IMG/VR virus record: IMGVR_UViG_3300010371_000033 | Span: 1-64,000 of that record | Direction: 5' to 3' (one strand) | DNA: 64,000 nucleotides | DNA from: a virus | Shown: positions 5,714-14,931 of the stretch, piece by piece | Numbering within the stretch: the stretch's first letter is position 1 | Layout of the letters: each line of letters begins with the position of its first letter | Notes under the pieces: model-generated | Told to the model about the DNA's origin: nothing | Databases searched by the model: none | What the model saw: only the letters and a program-made list of their open reading frames with translations | Translations under genes and position numbers: made by a program

Positions 5714-5917
5714 ATGAAAATGAAAACGTATCAATTATCCGCAAGTGTAACTGTAAGTGCCTACACTGAAGTTGAAGCCAACAGTCTTGAAGAAGCGATA
5801 GAAATCGCAAAAGGACGCTCTGTTTTGATTGGTGATGAAAGAAGCGGCGTGTTTGTAGATGAAATGTGGGCAATTGATGAAGCAGATGGTGAACCAACAA
5901 ATATACATGAAGCGTAA
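5714..5917 (+). CDS. small acidic hypothetical protein (67 aa)
   Basis: Starts at ATG 5714 (or 5720) after a GATGGGAAATG leader. The layout of a strand (YQLSASVTVSAYTEVEA) then SLEEAIEIAKGRS and acidic strands resembles the small beta-alpha-beta proteins common in phages. The pattern EANSLEEAIEIAK is seen in many unnamed proteins. It lies between two structured RNAs. Function unknown. Confidence 0.6.
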   Translation: MKMKTYQLSASVTVSAYTEVEANSLEEAIEIAKGRSVLIGDERSGVFVDEMWAIDEADGEPTNIHEA

Positions 5918-5925
5918 GAGATGAT

Positions 5926-6049
5926 GGTAGTGAATGCGGAGGCTGATCCGCAAGGAATGGTGACCGAGTGGCGTATGGGCTGCGGGGTCAAAAATCCTAA
6001 ATCCTCCATACAAGTCAGAGAATCCAGCACTGGCCACTACCTTTTTTTT
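5926..6049 (+). ncRNA. structured small RNA with closing stem and T-run
   Basis: GGTAGTG (5926-5932) pairs with CACTACC (6035-6041), followed by eight Ts. Inside are TGCGGA/TCCGCA (5935-5940/5947-5952) with a six-base loop and a large arm GTATGG/CCATAC (5973-5978/6006-6011). The segment GACCGAGTGGC resembles the D-loop of class II tRNAs, but no CCA or TTCRA loop is found. Third member of the set with 807 and 5591. Confidence 0.55.
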
Positions 6050-6112
6050 GAATGCGACGAAGCGATAATATTGAATTAGATAGCGATCATTGTGCTTAAG
6101 AAGGATAAGATC

Positions 6113-6513
6113 ATGATGACCCCGACCGACATCGATCTGGCGCATGCGCTGCGTGAGTTGATCCCATACGCGGCCGAGTGTGCGGCATGTCCCGGTTACA
6201 GGATCAAGAATGCACGCGCTGCCCTCGCTGCACACGAATCCCGCGCTGCGGAACCGGTGTATCAGGTGCGTCATTCTCAAACTTGGGCAGACGTAAATAA
6301 ATCGGATTACGACATATCCAAATCTGAACGCCGCATTCTCCACACCCACCCGAACCGGCGCGGGATGTTGTGCAAACCATCCGCAATGCGCTGATTCTTT
6401 CGGCATGGTCGAGTCATAATGATTCGGCAACGGCGGCGCAGATGAGACAAGCGGCAATCCTGCTGTTCGGTCAAGAAATGTTCGATGCTGCGATAGAGAA
6501 GGAAAACAAGTGA
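6113..6513 (+). pseudogene. GC-rich acquired gene with one frameshift
   Basis: From ATG 6113 (MMTPTDIDLAHALRELIPYA) the frame ends at 6394, but the adjacent phase carries on coherently (PPEPARDVVQTIRNALIL... to EKENK) to a TGA at 6511 that overlaps the next ATG. The switch lies around 6350 in the CACCCACCCG tract. Joined, it gives about 133 codons with the look of small proteins of proteobacterial prophages. The first part is clearly richer in G+C than its neighbours, suggesting recent transfer. Sequencing error at the C tract is possible. Confidence 0.5.
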
Positions 6514-6866
6514 TGAACACGATAAGTGGTTTCGTTGAAATCCCATCTGTTGATCTTAAACTTGCGTGTAAGAAATTTCTAGACGCACAACAAAAGATGA
6601 TTGATGATGAAAGAGAAATGCTGATTCAAAAAGAAATGAGTCGCATGTTCTTCCGTGCAAAGAGACGTGACATAGCTATTGCAAGACTACAAACCAGAGT
6701 CAAATATGGTGTTACAGAATGGATTCGCGCTAAGATGGTTGCATCATTTCGCAGATATGATGTTGAGGATCTTTATGATTCAGCATGCATGGCTCCGAGT
6801 GTTTTAGTGAATGCCAATTTTGCAAGTCTATTGAGACCATATCTAGAAACGGATGCATTCAAATGA
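6513..6866 (+). CDS. hypothetical protein (117 aa)
   Basis: ATG overlaps the TGA of the preceding broken gene (TGATG), and its own stop overlaps the next ATG. Mostly helical and charged (FLDAQQKMIDDEREMLIQKE, then RAKRRDIAIARLQTRVKYG). No known domain. The overlaps on both sides suggest coupled translation with the phosphatase. Confidence 0.6.
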   Translation: MNTISGFVEIPSVDLKLACKKFLDAQQKMIDDEREMLIQKEMSRMFFRAKRRDIAIARLQTRVKYGVTEWIRAKMVASFRRYDVEDLYDSACMAPSVLVNANFASLLRPYLETDAFK

Positions 6867-7552
6867 ATGATCTCGTAAAACATTTCAGCAAGAACACAGA
6901 TGGTCGAGACTTTATTGTAGGTGACCTGCATGGGTGTTTTGATTCTCTTCGCCAATCATTGTCTGATGTAAATTTCAATGAATCCACAGATCGCTTGTTC
7001 AGTGTTGGTGATCTTGTTGATCGTGGAACGCAGTCTGAGGAATCCATTGATTGGATTGCCAAACCTTGGTTTCATGCTGTCCGCGGAAACCATGAACAAA
7101 TGGCTATTGAAGTATTCGGTGGTGGGTGGCCTGAACATAATTACATCTCCAATGGCGGAAAATGGTTCACCAGACTCCCACCAGAGAGACAGAAATTGTT
7201 CGCACAGATTTTTGAAACTCTACCCATTACCATAGAAATAGATCACCAGATTGGAAAGATTGGCATCGTGCATGCTGATTGTCCTTACTCTGATTGGCAT
7301 TCTTTTGTTAATGTTCTTAGCTCTGATGAAAGTGATGAATCAGACAACATCATTTATGAAATGAGCATCACTGAAAAAGCTATCTGGTCCAGGACTCGCT
7401 TTCAAAAGCAAGACACTTCCAATGTGAAAGGTGTTGAACGTATCTATGTTGGACATACTCCCATCAAGGAGTGGACGATTCTAGGGAATGTTTATTTCAT
7501 CGACACTGGATGTGTGTTTGGTGGCAAGTTGACTCTGTTGGAGATCAAATAA
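6863..7552 (+). CDS. PPP-family metallophosphatase (Ser/Thr phosphatase-like, 229 aa)
   Basis: Shows the full PPP signature: GDLHG (20-24), GDLVDRG (49-55), RGNHE (74-78), GIVHADCP and YVGHTPI. Those Asp, His and Asn residues bind two metal ions. Spacing and length match the phage lambda NinI (221-aa) protein phosphatase type, which hydrolyses phosphoserine, threonine or tyrosine. The start is ATG 6863, overlapping the previous stop; a longer upstream reading is only overlap. The target is unknown. Related bacterial enzymes also hydrolyse dinucleoside polyphosphates, so that role is the main alternative. Confidence 0.88.
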   Translation: MNDLVKHFSKNTDGRDFIVGDLHGCFDSLRQSLSDVNFNESTDRLFSVGDLVDRGTQSEESIDWIAKPWFHAVRGNHEQMAIEVFGGGWPEHNYISNGGKWFTRLPPERQKLFAQIFETLPITIEIDHQIGKIGIVHADCPYSDWHSFVNVLSSDESDESDNIIYEMSITEKAIWSRTRFQKQDTSNVKGVERIYVGHTPIKEWTILGNVYFIDTGCVFGGKLTLLEIK

Positions 7553-8196
7553 TGTACAATGACGAATATGTGAGCACGAAAGATCTTTTGAAATACACAA
7601 GCTACAAGAAGTATGTAGATGAACTTCTAAATTCAAATGGTAGAGTGAGTCATGTGTACATACCTATGTCTCCACTCATCAAAACCAAGGAACTGCAAAG
7701 AGCTGTTCATAAGTATGCTGGCAATGGTGTTGTTAGCACTTATGAAAACACCAACCATGAACTTGTTGTTTCAAGGATACACGTAACTACTTCCCCCAAT
7801 CTAAATTTGAAAACCATCGAGAAAGATACAGATTCCAAGAAAACTCCTTTCATCTTCAAAGTGGGTGATAAAGGCAAGACGGTAGCTGGGGAGTCTTATG
7901 AGGTTGTTGAACGTACAGTAGCACTGAGAGTTAAGATCACCGACAAATTCGGACGTGTAAGAAACGCAATCAGGAAGGAAAATGGGGAAGTCGTTAATGG
8001 ATGTAGTTATCAAAATAAAGAAAAATATAAGCTTCTACCACCCACTGAAAAACGAACTGTTTATTTGAATGTTTATCCAAAAAATACATTCTCTCACGAC
8101 ACACTAGAGGCTGCGAAGCGGAATGCTGATAAGGACGTTTTAGCTGTTGGCATACCTGTTATGATTGAATTCTCTCGCGAAGAAAGCAGTATTTGA
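7552..8196 (+). CDS. hypothetical protein (214 aa)
   Basis: The ATG overlaps the TAA of the phosphatase gene (TAATG). The N-terminal part is helical with DLLKYTSYKKYVDELLNSNG; the middle is a beta-rich basic section (FKVGDKGKTVAGESYEVVER, then VRNAIRKENGEVVNGCS) suggestive of a small barrel. The end carries HDTLEAAKRNADKD. No family recognised. Its neighbours suggest a role in host takeover, but nothing direct shows this. Confidence 0.65.
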   Translation: MYNDEYVSTKDLLKYTSYKKYVDELLNSNGRVSHVYIPMSPLIKTKELQRAVHKYAGNGVVSTYENTNHELVVSRIHVTTSPNLNLKTIEKDTDSKKTPFIFKVGDKGKTVAGESYEVVERTVALRVKITDKFGRVRNAIRKENGEVVNGCSYQNKEKYKLLPPTEKRTVYLNVYPKNTFSHDTLEAAKRNADKDVLAVGIPVMIEFSREESSI

Positions 8197-8511
8197 ATGT
8201 TCAATGTTTATCTAGATGATGTTAGAAAGGAACCTGTTGAATGGGTTCGAACCAAGACTGCACCTGAAACTGTATCAATGTTGATAGAACATCAAGGACA
8301 AATCAATATATTGTCACTGGACCATGATCTTGGAGAATGTGAGCATGCTGGAACAGGCCATGATGTTGTTTTGTTCCTTGAAGAACAGGTCTACAACAAT
8401 CCTAAATTTATCTTCCCGAAACAAATACAATGTCATTCTGCGAATCCAGTTGGGAGGGACAGAATAGAACAAGTGATAAGAAAATTGAGAAGAATGGGTA
8501 AGATTGTTTGA
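8197..8511 (+). CDS. cREC (cyclic-phosphate processing receiver-like) domain protein (104 aa)
   Basis: Begins MFNVYLDDVRKEP and contains SLDHDLGE, then HSANPVGRDR near the end. These are hallmarks of the cREC family, a stand-alone receiver-like fold found in phages and bacteria and proposed to act in cyclic-phosphate processing. The LDD motif and the DHD motif would form the acidic pocket. ATG directly follows the previous stop; the terminator starts at the gene's last base. Biochemical function of the family is a prediction, not proven. Confidence 0.75.
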   Translation: MFNVYLDDVRKEPVEWVRTKTAPETVSMLIEHQGQINILSLDHDLGECEHAGTGHDVVLFLEEQVYNNPKFIFPKQIQCHSANPVGRDRIEQVIRKLRRMGKIV

Positions 8512-8537
8512 GGAGCCGAAAGGCTCCTCTTTTTTTT
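8510..8537 (+). terminator. strong rho-independent terminator
   Basis: An 8-bp perfect stem GAGGAGCC/GGCTCCTC (8510-8517/8522-8529) with a GAAA tetraloop is followed by eight Ts. It ends the rightward accessory block where it meets the leftward late operon. There is no T-run on the other side, so it works for the + strand only. Confidence 0.95.
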
Positions 8538-8692
8538 ACACAACTATCAGAAAATCATTTATTTTTAAAAACAGGCCAGAAAATTCCCAACAAATTCAAT
8601 AATTTAGAAACACCAAATTTACAGAATTTTCCTGAAGCTACAAACCCTTGGCTCATGCTTAAATCAGCGAAAATCAAAGATTCTGGTCAGAG

Positions 8693-9073
8693 TTAATCTA
8701 ATCCTTTAAGTAGTTGCTTAGCCTTTTCATCTTGTAAAATTGCTTCCGTGTAGATAGGCAATTTCAAGTCTTTGACGATAACAGGCAAAAATCCCAAGAA
8801 TTCAATGAAAGGGGTTATCACGCACCAATCTTGTTCAGGCACTTTGAAATACAGCATTGTTGTGCAAGCTGGTCCAAAAAGATTATACAATATCACGAGA
8901 TGGTTTAGAAGCAGACGTTCTTTGATCTCGCCAGTTTCCTGGTATCTGCTACACAGTCGCTTTACATATCTGAAACGACAAAGATCTTCCTCAAACTCTT
9001 CCTTCGAGATACAAGACGGATTGTTATAATGTTTAGCTGCGAAGAGTTCGAATGTATCTTTGGTGAGAATCAT
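8693..9073 (-). CDS. conserved T4-like phage protein of unknown function (126 aa)
   Basis: Start taken at MILTKDTFELFAAKHY, one base after the stop of the big adhesin gene; the longer reading begins inside that gene. The core (EEDLCRFRYVKRLCSRY, ERLLLNHLVILYNLFG) is familiar from unnamed proteins widespread in T4-like cyanophages and related phages. The conserved ERLxLNHLVxLxNxFG block suggests a compact helical protein. It is the last gene of the leftward run. Role unknown. Confidence 0.8.
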   Translation of the reverse strand: MILTKDTFELFAAKHYNNPSCISKEEFEEDLCRFRYVKRLCSRYQETGEIKERLLLNHLVILYNLFGPACTTMLYFKVPEQDWCVITPFIEFLGFLPVIVKDLKLPIYTEAILQDEKAKQLLKGLD

Positions 9074-9074
9074 A

Positions 9075-12000
9075 TTACTTGTTGCTGATATAAGACAAGG
9101 AAATTCCCACATTAGGAGTATTAGCGGAACTGGTTCCATCACTCACAGTACACCAAGCAGTGCCAGAAGCACTAGTAATACTATCAGCTCTAAAAGAAAC
9201 ACTAGCATCAGTGTTCGCGTTTGTAATGTAAATATTACCACCGTCTGTGCTGGTAGTGGTAACATGCCAATTGTATGTGTAGGAACCATGCCCATTGTGG
9301 CCAGCCGCTACGGTTGATGGACTGGTAACAGCTGTGCCTTTTATTGCAAGTCCCGATGCTGCTCCTGACGCCTGTGTACTGTTAACTGTAGCACTCACAG
9401 GTGTGTAAGTTATCGTAACAGCAGAATACATGGTGCCTGTGACTGGTCCAGCTATCGTTTGCCCATTCAATAGAATAGACGCATTGTAGCTATACACAGC
9501 ATTAGCAGTTGTAGAACTCGTCAATGTTAGTGAACCACCTGTGTTGCCGCCATTGATAGCAACTGTTCCAGTTGCGCCACTGGATTTCACGATACTTAAC
9601 TGATAAGCGCCACCAGTAGCATTAGAACTCAATGCTATGGTTGATTTGGCAGTTAGACTTCCACCACCTGAAACAGCGGCATTCGCAACAGATACGCCAA
9701 ACGCTGGGTTGTAAACTGTTGCAGTCAAGGCATAATTTCCAGATGTTAATGTTGTTATCAAATTACCATCTGGATCATATACATTACAAGTCTGGTAAAT
9801 GGTTCCAGTTGTTGTACCAACACTTCCCCTCGTCTGTGTGGTCGTAATATATCCATTTGAACCACCTGGAGTTGACCATGCAGGAATTGTTCCTGAAACA
9901 CCATTCATTATCCAGAAAGCATAATCACCTGAACCTGTGAGTCCATTTAAAATGCACTGTGATGATGTAGTCTGAGCGAAGTTGAAGCCAGCAGCAGACA
10001 CATTGCTTGGTGTTGTTAGAGTGTAATTAGGAACGGTTCCTGTAGCTGATAGAGACACCTGTTTGGTAGCACTTTGAATCACGGTGCCATTTGTAAGAAC
10101 ATTGAATGTCACATTGTATGTCGCGGATGATGTTGTGTGCAGACCTGTAACACTCAAAGTACAACTAGTGTTACCAGCGCCATAATTCACGGATGCACTG
10201 CCGGAAACAGGTGCAGCTGAAACTTGGTAACTCACTCCAGGAATAGAAGCATTCGCGGACGCAGTCAAAACAATTGATGCAGTTGAAGTGAATTGTGCTG
10301 ATTGCGTGTTAGATGTTGGGCCTGAAATCACCAATGCTGGATCATAGAGCTGTGAAGACACTTGAATTGTTGGTGTAGGACTTACTGTGGCAACAGCTGT
10401 TCCATTCACGTACAAAGTAACAGCGGCAGGATAACCAGAAGCTGATAAAGAACCAATATCACTCTCTGTTAAATATCCAACCCATTGGCTGTTTCCTGAA
10501 CCTTGTAAATAATTACTCGTAAGTGCACCAGAAACAGCTGTCCATGCTCCCCATGTCCAAACCGGCGCGCTTATAGAAGAATTGCAAGTTGCTGTTTCAA
10601 TTCCATAAGCAGTCTGGGCACTTATCCAACCCGCCACGATACTGTTTGCACCTGACACGGATGGAGAAGGATCATAATTGTTAGCAGTCAATGATACGGT
10701 TGATGCCCAACCAATGTCATTTGATGATGCTTCATAGAATGAGATTGTTGGTTGAAAGGTGATTGTGTCTGAAAGATTCTGATAAGTCGCACCAGTCTTT
10801 AATGAATAATTCATTCTCCAATGGACGGTGTTTTGCACCCCATTTGTCAGAACAGGAGCGTCTCCTGTGTTTGATACAGCAACAGATAACGCAGTTGCTC
10901 CATTCCACAAAGTCAAAATGTAGCTGCCAGAAGCTGTTTGAGCCGTGTATCCATAGACAGCAGAATTGCTGAAGCTTATTACAGGATTTGGGAAGTAGGA
11001 ACGCAGAATCACAGGATAGCTAAAAGTCTGCACCAATCTTCCAGAATCATCTAACAGATTGCCTGAAATAGTCGTGGTGTAATATGCAACAGGCGCAGCT
11101 GATGTCAGAGTGGTAGTGAATCCAATAACAGATGCTGTTGTGTTAGAGGTGAAACTGTAACCACTCGTTGTGTTAGAGCAATTCCAACCAGACAGTGTGT
11201 ATCCAGAAATATTGCAAGTTGGTGTTGTTGTGATGTTTAAGTTGGAAGCAGTTGAACTCAACAATTGCGTGTTGGTTGCGTTAGAAGGAACAGAAAAACT
11301 ATAAGCATTCTGCTGGGCAATTAAACTGAATGTTTGGGCTGATGAAGTGTAAACCACCGCATTACTGTTGGGATCTACAGCAGTAACTTGCCATGACTCA
11401 ACCACTGTATTAGTTGATGGCACAACTGTTGTTTGAGTCCAAGTTGCAGTTGAGTTATTGGCAGAACCAGATGTTGAGAATGTTGGGGAGGCGCCAGAAG
11501 TGTTAGAATAAATCCAACCCACTTTACCTGATGATGTTGCTGTTGCTGTTGCAATCGCTGTTTGTGCTGCATATCCAGATTGCGTGTTTGACACTGGTGT
11601 GACAAGTATTGTTAATCCATAAGTACCAGCCACCAAGGTCACAGTTTGTGTATTTGCATTCAGAGACCAATTGGTTGATGTATCATAACAATTAGCTGTG
11701 ATGTTGTAAACAGCATTGGTGAATAGATAAGTGTTGGCATCAAGAGATAATGTTAATGAAGCATTTTGATTGTTATTTGCTACTGATAAAATGGCATTTG
11801 AACCAGAAACTTTAGTAGCAGACCAAACAACATTAGTTCCTGGTGGAGTATTGCCAGAAACAGCTAAGACAACAGAAGAACTCAATGGACCACTGTTGGC
11901 ATATTGAGCATTAGAAGTTGGACCTGAAACAATCAAATTGTAAGGTTGAACAGTGGCACTCAAGTTGACATTTGTTGTTGGACCTGATATTGTGATTGAT

Positions 12001-13364
12001 CCATAAGACAGAGTGGGTGTTATTCTCCAAGCTGATGTATTGCTTCCTGTGCGTTGGGAAATAACATCAGATAATGTTATACTAGCTGGCGTTACGCCAA
12101 CAACACCAGATGATAGTGACACATTAGCAACGCCAGAAACAGCATTGTATATCCATGCGAATGTTCCTGCTTGATAAGTTGCGTAACCAGATGTTGCTGC
12201 AGTCTGAGCAGTAAATCCTGTAACAGAAACATTAGATGGTGGTATGTAATCTAAGCCATACACCAATCCTTGCATGGATATATTCGCAGAATGCGTCGTG
12301 ATAAGAGTCGTCAGAGTAGCATCAGAATACATATTGGCTGTAACAGTCACGATGCTGTTTGCTCCGCCATATGTGGTAGAATTAGCAGCTATCAGAAGAG
12401 ATAGATTGGCGGTTAAATTACCAGAAGCTACTGTCAAAGTAGCCGCGTTGCTCCCTGAAACAATAGTACTGTTCCAAGTGATTACTGAACCAGGAGTATT
12501 GCCAGATACAGAAAATGGAGCGGAAGCATACAATGGACCTGAATTAGATGAAACAACAACATTTGCAGGTGCAGTAAAAATGAAATCATTAGAATACATA
12601 AAAGCTGAAACATTGGCTGTCACTCCACCACCTGTAACAGTTTGCCCTGAGAGCATGACCAATGCTGTCAACTGATATGAAGTTGCATTTACCAATCCAG
12701 CTCTAGAAGAAGATGCTGTAAGCGTGACTGTGTTGCCATTGATTGAAACTGCTGAAGTATTATTAGGAATCACATTCCAATTAATAGTTGAGCCAGGAAC
12801 GTTAGCATGGGCTGTAACTGCCAAGGTTGCAATCTGGTTGCTGTAACCATTCGCAAAGGAAACAAATCCTGAAGGAACAGAAGTGAAAGTCAAATTGGAA
12901 TTATAAACATTCGCTTGTAAATTGACGTACACCGTGTTGCTACCAATCAAAGTGTTTCCATAATAGACTGAAGCAGTCACTCCAGCATTGGCAGCAGAGT
13001 TACCGATGCTTGATCTAGACAATGAAAGGGACGCATTAGCACCAGAAGAAGTGAAAACAGTTGCGTCACCAGCAATAAGATTAGATGACCAAACTATATT
13101 GGCTTGGTAAACATTGGTCAAGAACTGCAGATTGACACTAGAATTAGCTGTGAAATAACTAGATTGACTGTTACTCAAAGGGCCAACGATAGGTCCAACA
13201 CCATATTTGCCTGATAGATCAGCAAAACTGATAGCACTTTTGGTAGGTATGTCAGCAGCAATACCTGTTAACGCTCTGACTAAAGTATCATTGATGGTGA
13301 TAGGAGCAGTCTGAGCGAAATTTAATTGCTGGTTTACACCTGAAAAGGAAGTATTAGTTGGCAT
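9075..13364 (-). CDS. giant repetitive tail fibre/adhesin-like structural protein (1429 aa)
   Basis: Almost entirely Ser, Thr, Asn, Ala, Gly and Val in alternating beta pattern, with no cysteine-rich core or enzyme motif. The N-terminus (VNQQLNFAQTAPITINDTLV then a SFADLSGKYG segment) looks like the attachment part of a phage fibre. The remainder is a row of Ig-like units in which AQTA or AQTT recurs (at about residues 16, 385, 595, 810, 920 and 1130), followed by a Trp-containing strand. The C-terminal 120 residues (GNIYITNANTDASVSF and beyond) would be distal. Its place at the end of the baseplate/fibre operon supports a receptor-binding or decoration role, by inference. Confidence 0.8.
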   Translation of the reverse strand: MPTNTSFSGVNQQLNFAQTAPITINDTLVRALTGIAADIPTKSAISFADLSGKYGVGPIVGPLSNSQSSYFTANSSVNLQFLTNVYQANIVWSSNLIAGDATVFTSSGANASLSLSRSSIGNSAANAGVTASVYYGNTLIGSNTVYVNLQANVYNSNLTFTSVPSGFVSFANGYSNQIATLAVTAHANVPGSTINWNVIPNNTSAVSINGNTVTLTASSSRAGLVNATSYQLTALVMLSGQTVTGGGVTANVSAFMYSNDFIFTAPANVVVSSNSGPLYASAPFSVSGNTPGSVITWNSTIVSGSNAATLTVASGNLTANLSLLIAANSTTYGGANSIVTVTANMYSDATLTTLITTHSANISMQGLVYGLDYIPPSNVSVTGFTAQTAATSGYATYQAGTFAWIYNAVSGVANVSLSSGVVGVTPASITLSDVISQRTGSNTSAWRITPTLSYGSITISGPTTNVNLSATVQPYNLIVSGPTSNAQYANSGPLSSSVVLAVSGNTPPGTNVVWSATKVSGSNAILSVANNNQNASLTLSLDANTYLFTNAVYNITANCYDTSTNWSLNANTQTVTLVAGTYGLTILVTPVSNTQSGYAAQTAIATATATSSGKVGWIYSNTSGASPTFSTSGSANNSTATWTQTTVVPSTNTVVESWQVTAVDPNSNAVVYTSSAQTFSLIAQQNAYSFSVPSNATNTQLLSSTASNLNITTTPTCNISGYTLSGWNCSNTTSGYSFTSNTTASVIGFTTTLTSAAPVAYYTTTISGNLLDDSGRLVQTFSYPVILRSYFPNPVISFSNSAVYGYTAQTASGSYILTLWNGATALSVAVSNTGDAPVLTNGVQNTVHWRMNYSLKTGATYQNLSDTITFQPTISFYEASSNDIGWASTVSLTANNYDPSPSVSGANSIVAGWISAQTAYGIETATCNSSISAPVWTWGAWTAVSGALTSNYLQGSGNSQWVGYLTESDIGSLSASGYPAAVTLYVNGTAVATVSPTPTIQVSSQLYDPALVISGPTSNTQSAQFTSTASIVLTASANASIPGVSYQVSAAPVSGSASVNYGAGNTSCTLSVTGLHTTSSATYNVTFNVLTNGTVIQSATKQVSLSATGTVPNYTLTTPSNVSAAGFNFAQTTSSQCILNGLTGSGDYAFWIMNGVSGTIPAWSTPGGSNGYITTTQTRGSVGTTTGTIYQTCNVYDPDGNLITTLTSGNYALTATVYNPAFGVSVANAAVSGGGSLTAKSTIALSSNATGGAYQLSIVKSSGATGTVAINGGNTGGSLTLTSSTTANAVYSYNASILLNGQTIAGPVTGTMYSAVTITYTPVSATVNSTQASGAASGLAIKGTAVTSPSTVAAGHNGHGSYTYNWHVTTTSTDGGNIYITNANTDASVSFRADSITSASGTAWCTVSDGTSSANTPNVGISLSYISNK

Positions 13365-13369
13365 ACTCC

Positions 13370-13795
13370 CTACTCATTAATGATGGGTGTTGTATTACTT
13401 TCCGCATCGACGACCAAAGGAGGCATTCCAGCCAAAACAGCAGGTTCAATTTGAATGACTCCATATAAAGCTTTCATGACTGTGTTATCAGAAGGGTCCG
13501 TCAACAATACATTGTATGAAAAATTGCCTGAAGGAATTGTAAGCATGACTCCAGAATTAGCAACCAATGTAATAGTACCATTTAAATCTGTTGAAACTCC
13601 CACTGTATACATAGTTGGAGTTGCATTCTGCCACAACATTGGAGATGTTGTTATATAACAAACACCATTTGCATTCGTCAAATCAACCACTGCACCTGAT
13701 CCTGTTCGAGCATTCCAAACAGCTCTATTCAGAGTGGTACCTTGTGATATGGATAAATCAAGGCGAACAGGAAGGAAATCAAACATCTGATTCAT
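13370..13795 (-). CDS. fibre/baseplate accessory beta protein (about 141 aa)
   Basis: Start near the ATGATG after an AGAAAGG site, overlapping the end of the preceding fibre gene in another phase; ATG 13798, 13795 or 13786 are all possible. The protein opens FDFLPVRLDLSISQGTTLNR and runs as strands to YNVLLTDPSDNTVMKALYGV, a pattern resembling N-terminal domains of baseplate upper (BppU-like) proteins that dock fibres. That resemblance is by eye. It lies between an S74 fibre and the giant adhesin, so an adaptor role is plausible. Confidence 0.65.
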   Translation of the reverse strand: MNQMFDFLPVRLDLSISQGTTLNRAVWNARTGSGAVVDLTNANGVCYITTSPMLWQNATPTMYTVGVSTDLNGTITLVANSGVMLTIPSGNFSYNVLLTDPSDNTVMKALYGVIQIEPAVLAGMPPLVVDAESNTTPIINE

Positions 13796-14714
13796 CATCC
13801 TTTCTGATATTAATTGCTGATTGAGCTGAACGTGCGCTTTCATCAAAAGCAGCCTGAGCCTTATAACGAGTCTGTGCAACCGCAATAGGATGGAGCTCAT
13901 GAATCAGTCTATCAATCTGTCCCTGTTGTCTCTGCACGATTGCTAACAGAACAGGAATCAGTCCTATGTAATTGACACCAAGATATCCATCTGACTCTCC
14001 ACCCACGCAGTAGGGTAATATCTTCTGCAAATCTTGGGCAATAACACCATGACTATGAAGACCTGCTAGAGGACCTGCCAATTCATTCCAATCAAATTCA
14101 ACAGCTGGTAATTCATCTAGAACCTTGTTTATCAAATCATTCTGAATAGGTTTAACATTGTCCTTCAATCTCTTGTCTGAAGGTTGAAATCCTTGAATGT
14201 TTCCTGTGGCATAAATGTTACCATAGACGGTGACATTAGCAGATACGGAAGTGTTACCTATGGAAACAACATCAGATATTGAATTAGCAACAACAGTCAT
14301 GATGCCAGCAAAAGATGAATTACCAGATGCTGTCAATGTGTTAGTTGATGTTGATCCAGTGACTGTTACATTGTTTCCAACTGAAACTGCTCCATTAGAA
14401 ACAATGGATCCTTTTGATGTTAGAGAGCTCGCAGCATCCAATACAACAGCAGTACTCTGAAAAGTCAACGCATTAGATGAAGTTGTAATGGTATTGGCAT
14501 TTAATGTGTAAACAACAATCGCACCATTATGTGTGACGGTTCCAATTGTAGCAACGTAGTTGTTGCCTGAAAATTGAGTCGCGTTCGCAGGCGATGTGTC
14601 AGAAGTTAAAGCCACATTATTCAATGCGTTAGCAGACAAATTGGTGTTGTTGAGCCAACCAGAAAAGGTTGAAGCTGTATTCACTGTCCACAAAGTATTG
14701 CTGCTAATTGCCAT
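13779..14714 (-). CDS. tail fibre with C-terminal intramolecular chaperone (Peptidase S74) (311 aa)
   Basis: The first two thirds are short Asn/Ser/Thr/Gly-rich repeats typical of a trimeric shaft (TVTGSTSTNTLTASGNSS). From about residue 178 the motif SDKRLKDNVKPI starts an endosialidase-type chaperone domain, with HSHGVIAQDLQKILP and LGVNYIGLIPVLLAIVQ following. In this family the domain assembles the trimer and then cleaves itself off, using the Ser and Lys/Asp near its start. A helical tail (residues 255-311) follows, as is usual. The 3' end overlaps the next gene. Confidence 0.9.
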   Translation of the reverse strand: MAISSNTLWTVNTASTFSGWLNNTNLSANALNNVALTSDTSPANATQFSGNNYVATIGTVTHNGAIVVYTLNANTITTSSNALTFQSTAVVLDAASSLTSKGSIVSNGAVSVGNNVTVTGSTSTNTLTASGNSSFAGIMTVVANSISDVVSIGNTSVSANVTVYGNIYATGNIQGFQPSDKRLKDNVKPIQNDLINKVLDELPAVEFDWNELAGPLAGLHSHGVIAQDLQKILPYCVGGESDGYLGVNYIGLIPVLLAIVQRQQGQIDRLIHELHPIAVAQTRYKAQAAFDESARSAQSAINIRKDDESDV

Positions 14715-14928
14715 GGTTCATTAAATCCTTGAGGAGTTGCTTGATCTCAGTCAAGTCTTGCTCTAACTTGTTAATTCTGTTATTATTTAGTTTGGATTCT
14801 TGCAATCTTTGACGTTCACGCCTGTAAGCTTCTAACTTGCTAATATTAGTGTTCAGTAAGACACCATGATTTCTATCAACTGTGAAATCTGGATATTCTT
14901 TTGCTCGAAAAATGACCTGTTCTATCAT
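14704..14928 (-). CDS. small conserved phage protein with coiled coil (74 aa)
   Basis: Contains YPDFTVDRNHGVLLNTNISK followed by LEAYRRERQRLQESK and a heptad repeat (INKLEQDLTEIKQLLKDLM). This combination (VDR..G.ILNTD..Y..Y...R followed by a coiled coil) is common in small proteins next to fibre genes of T4-like phages. It overlaps the fibre gene downstream by 11 bases. It may be a structural linker or an assembly factor; function is not known. Confidence 0.75.
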   Translation of the reverse strand: MIEQVIFRAKEYPDFTVDRNHGVLLNTNISKLEAYRRERQRLQESKLNNNRINKLEQDLTEIKQLLKDLMNHGN

Positions 14929-14931
14929 ATC

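Noticed and set aside
8508-8696. A 62-codon + strand frame after the cREC gene
   Set aside because: It starts inside the terminator hairpin, has no ribosome site, and its composition is that of AT-rich spacer. The interval 8538-8692 shows nothing else.
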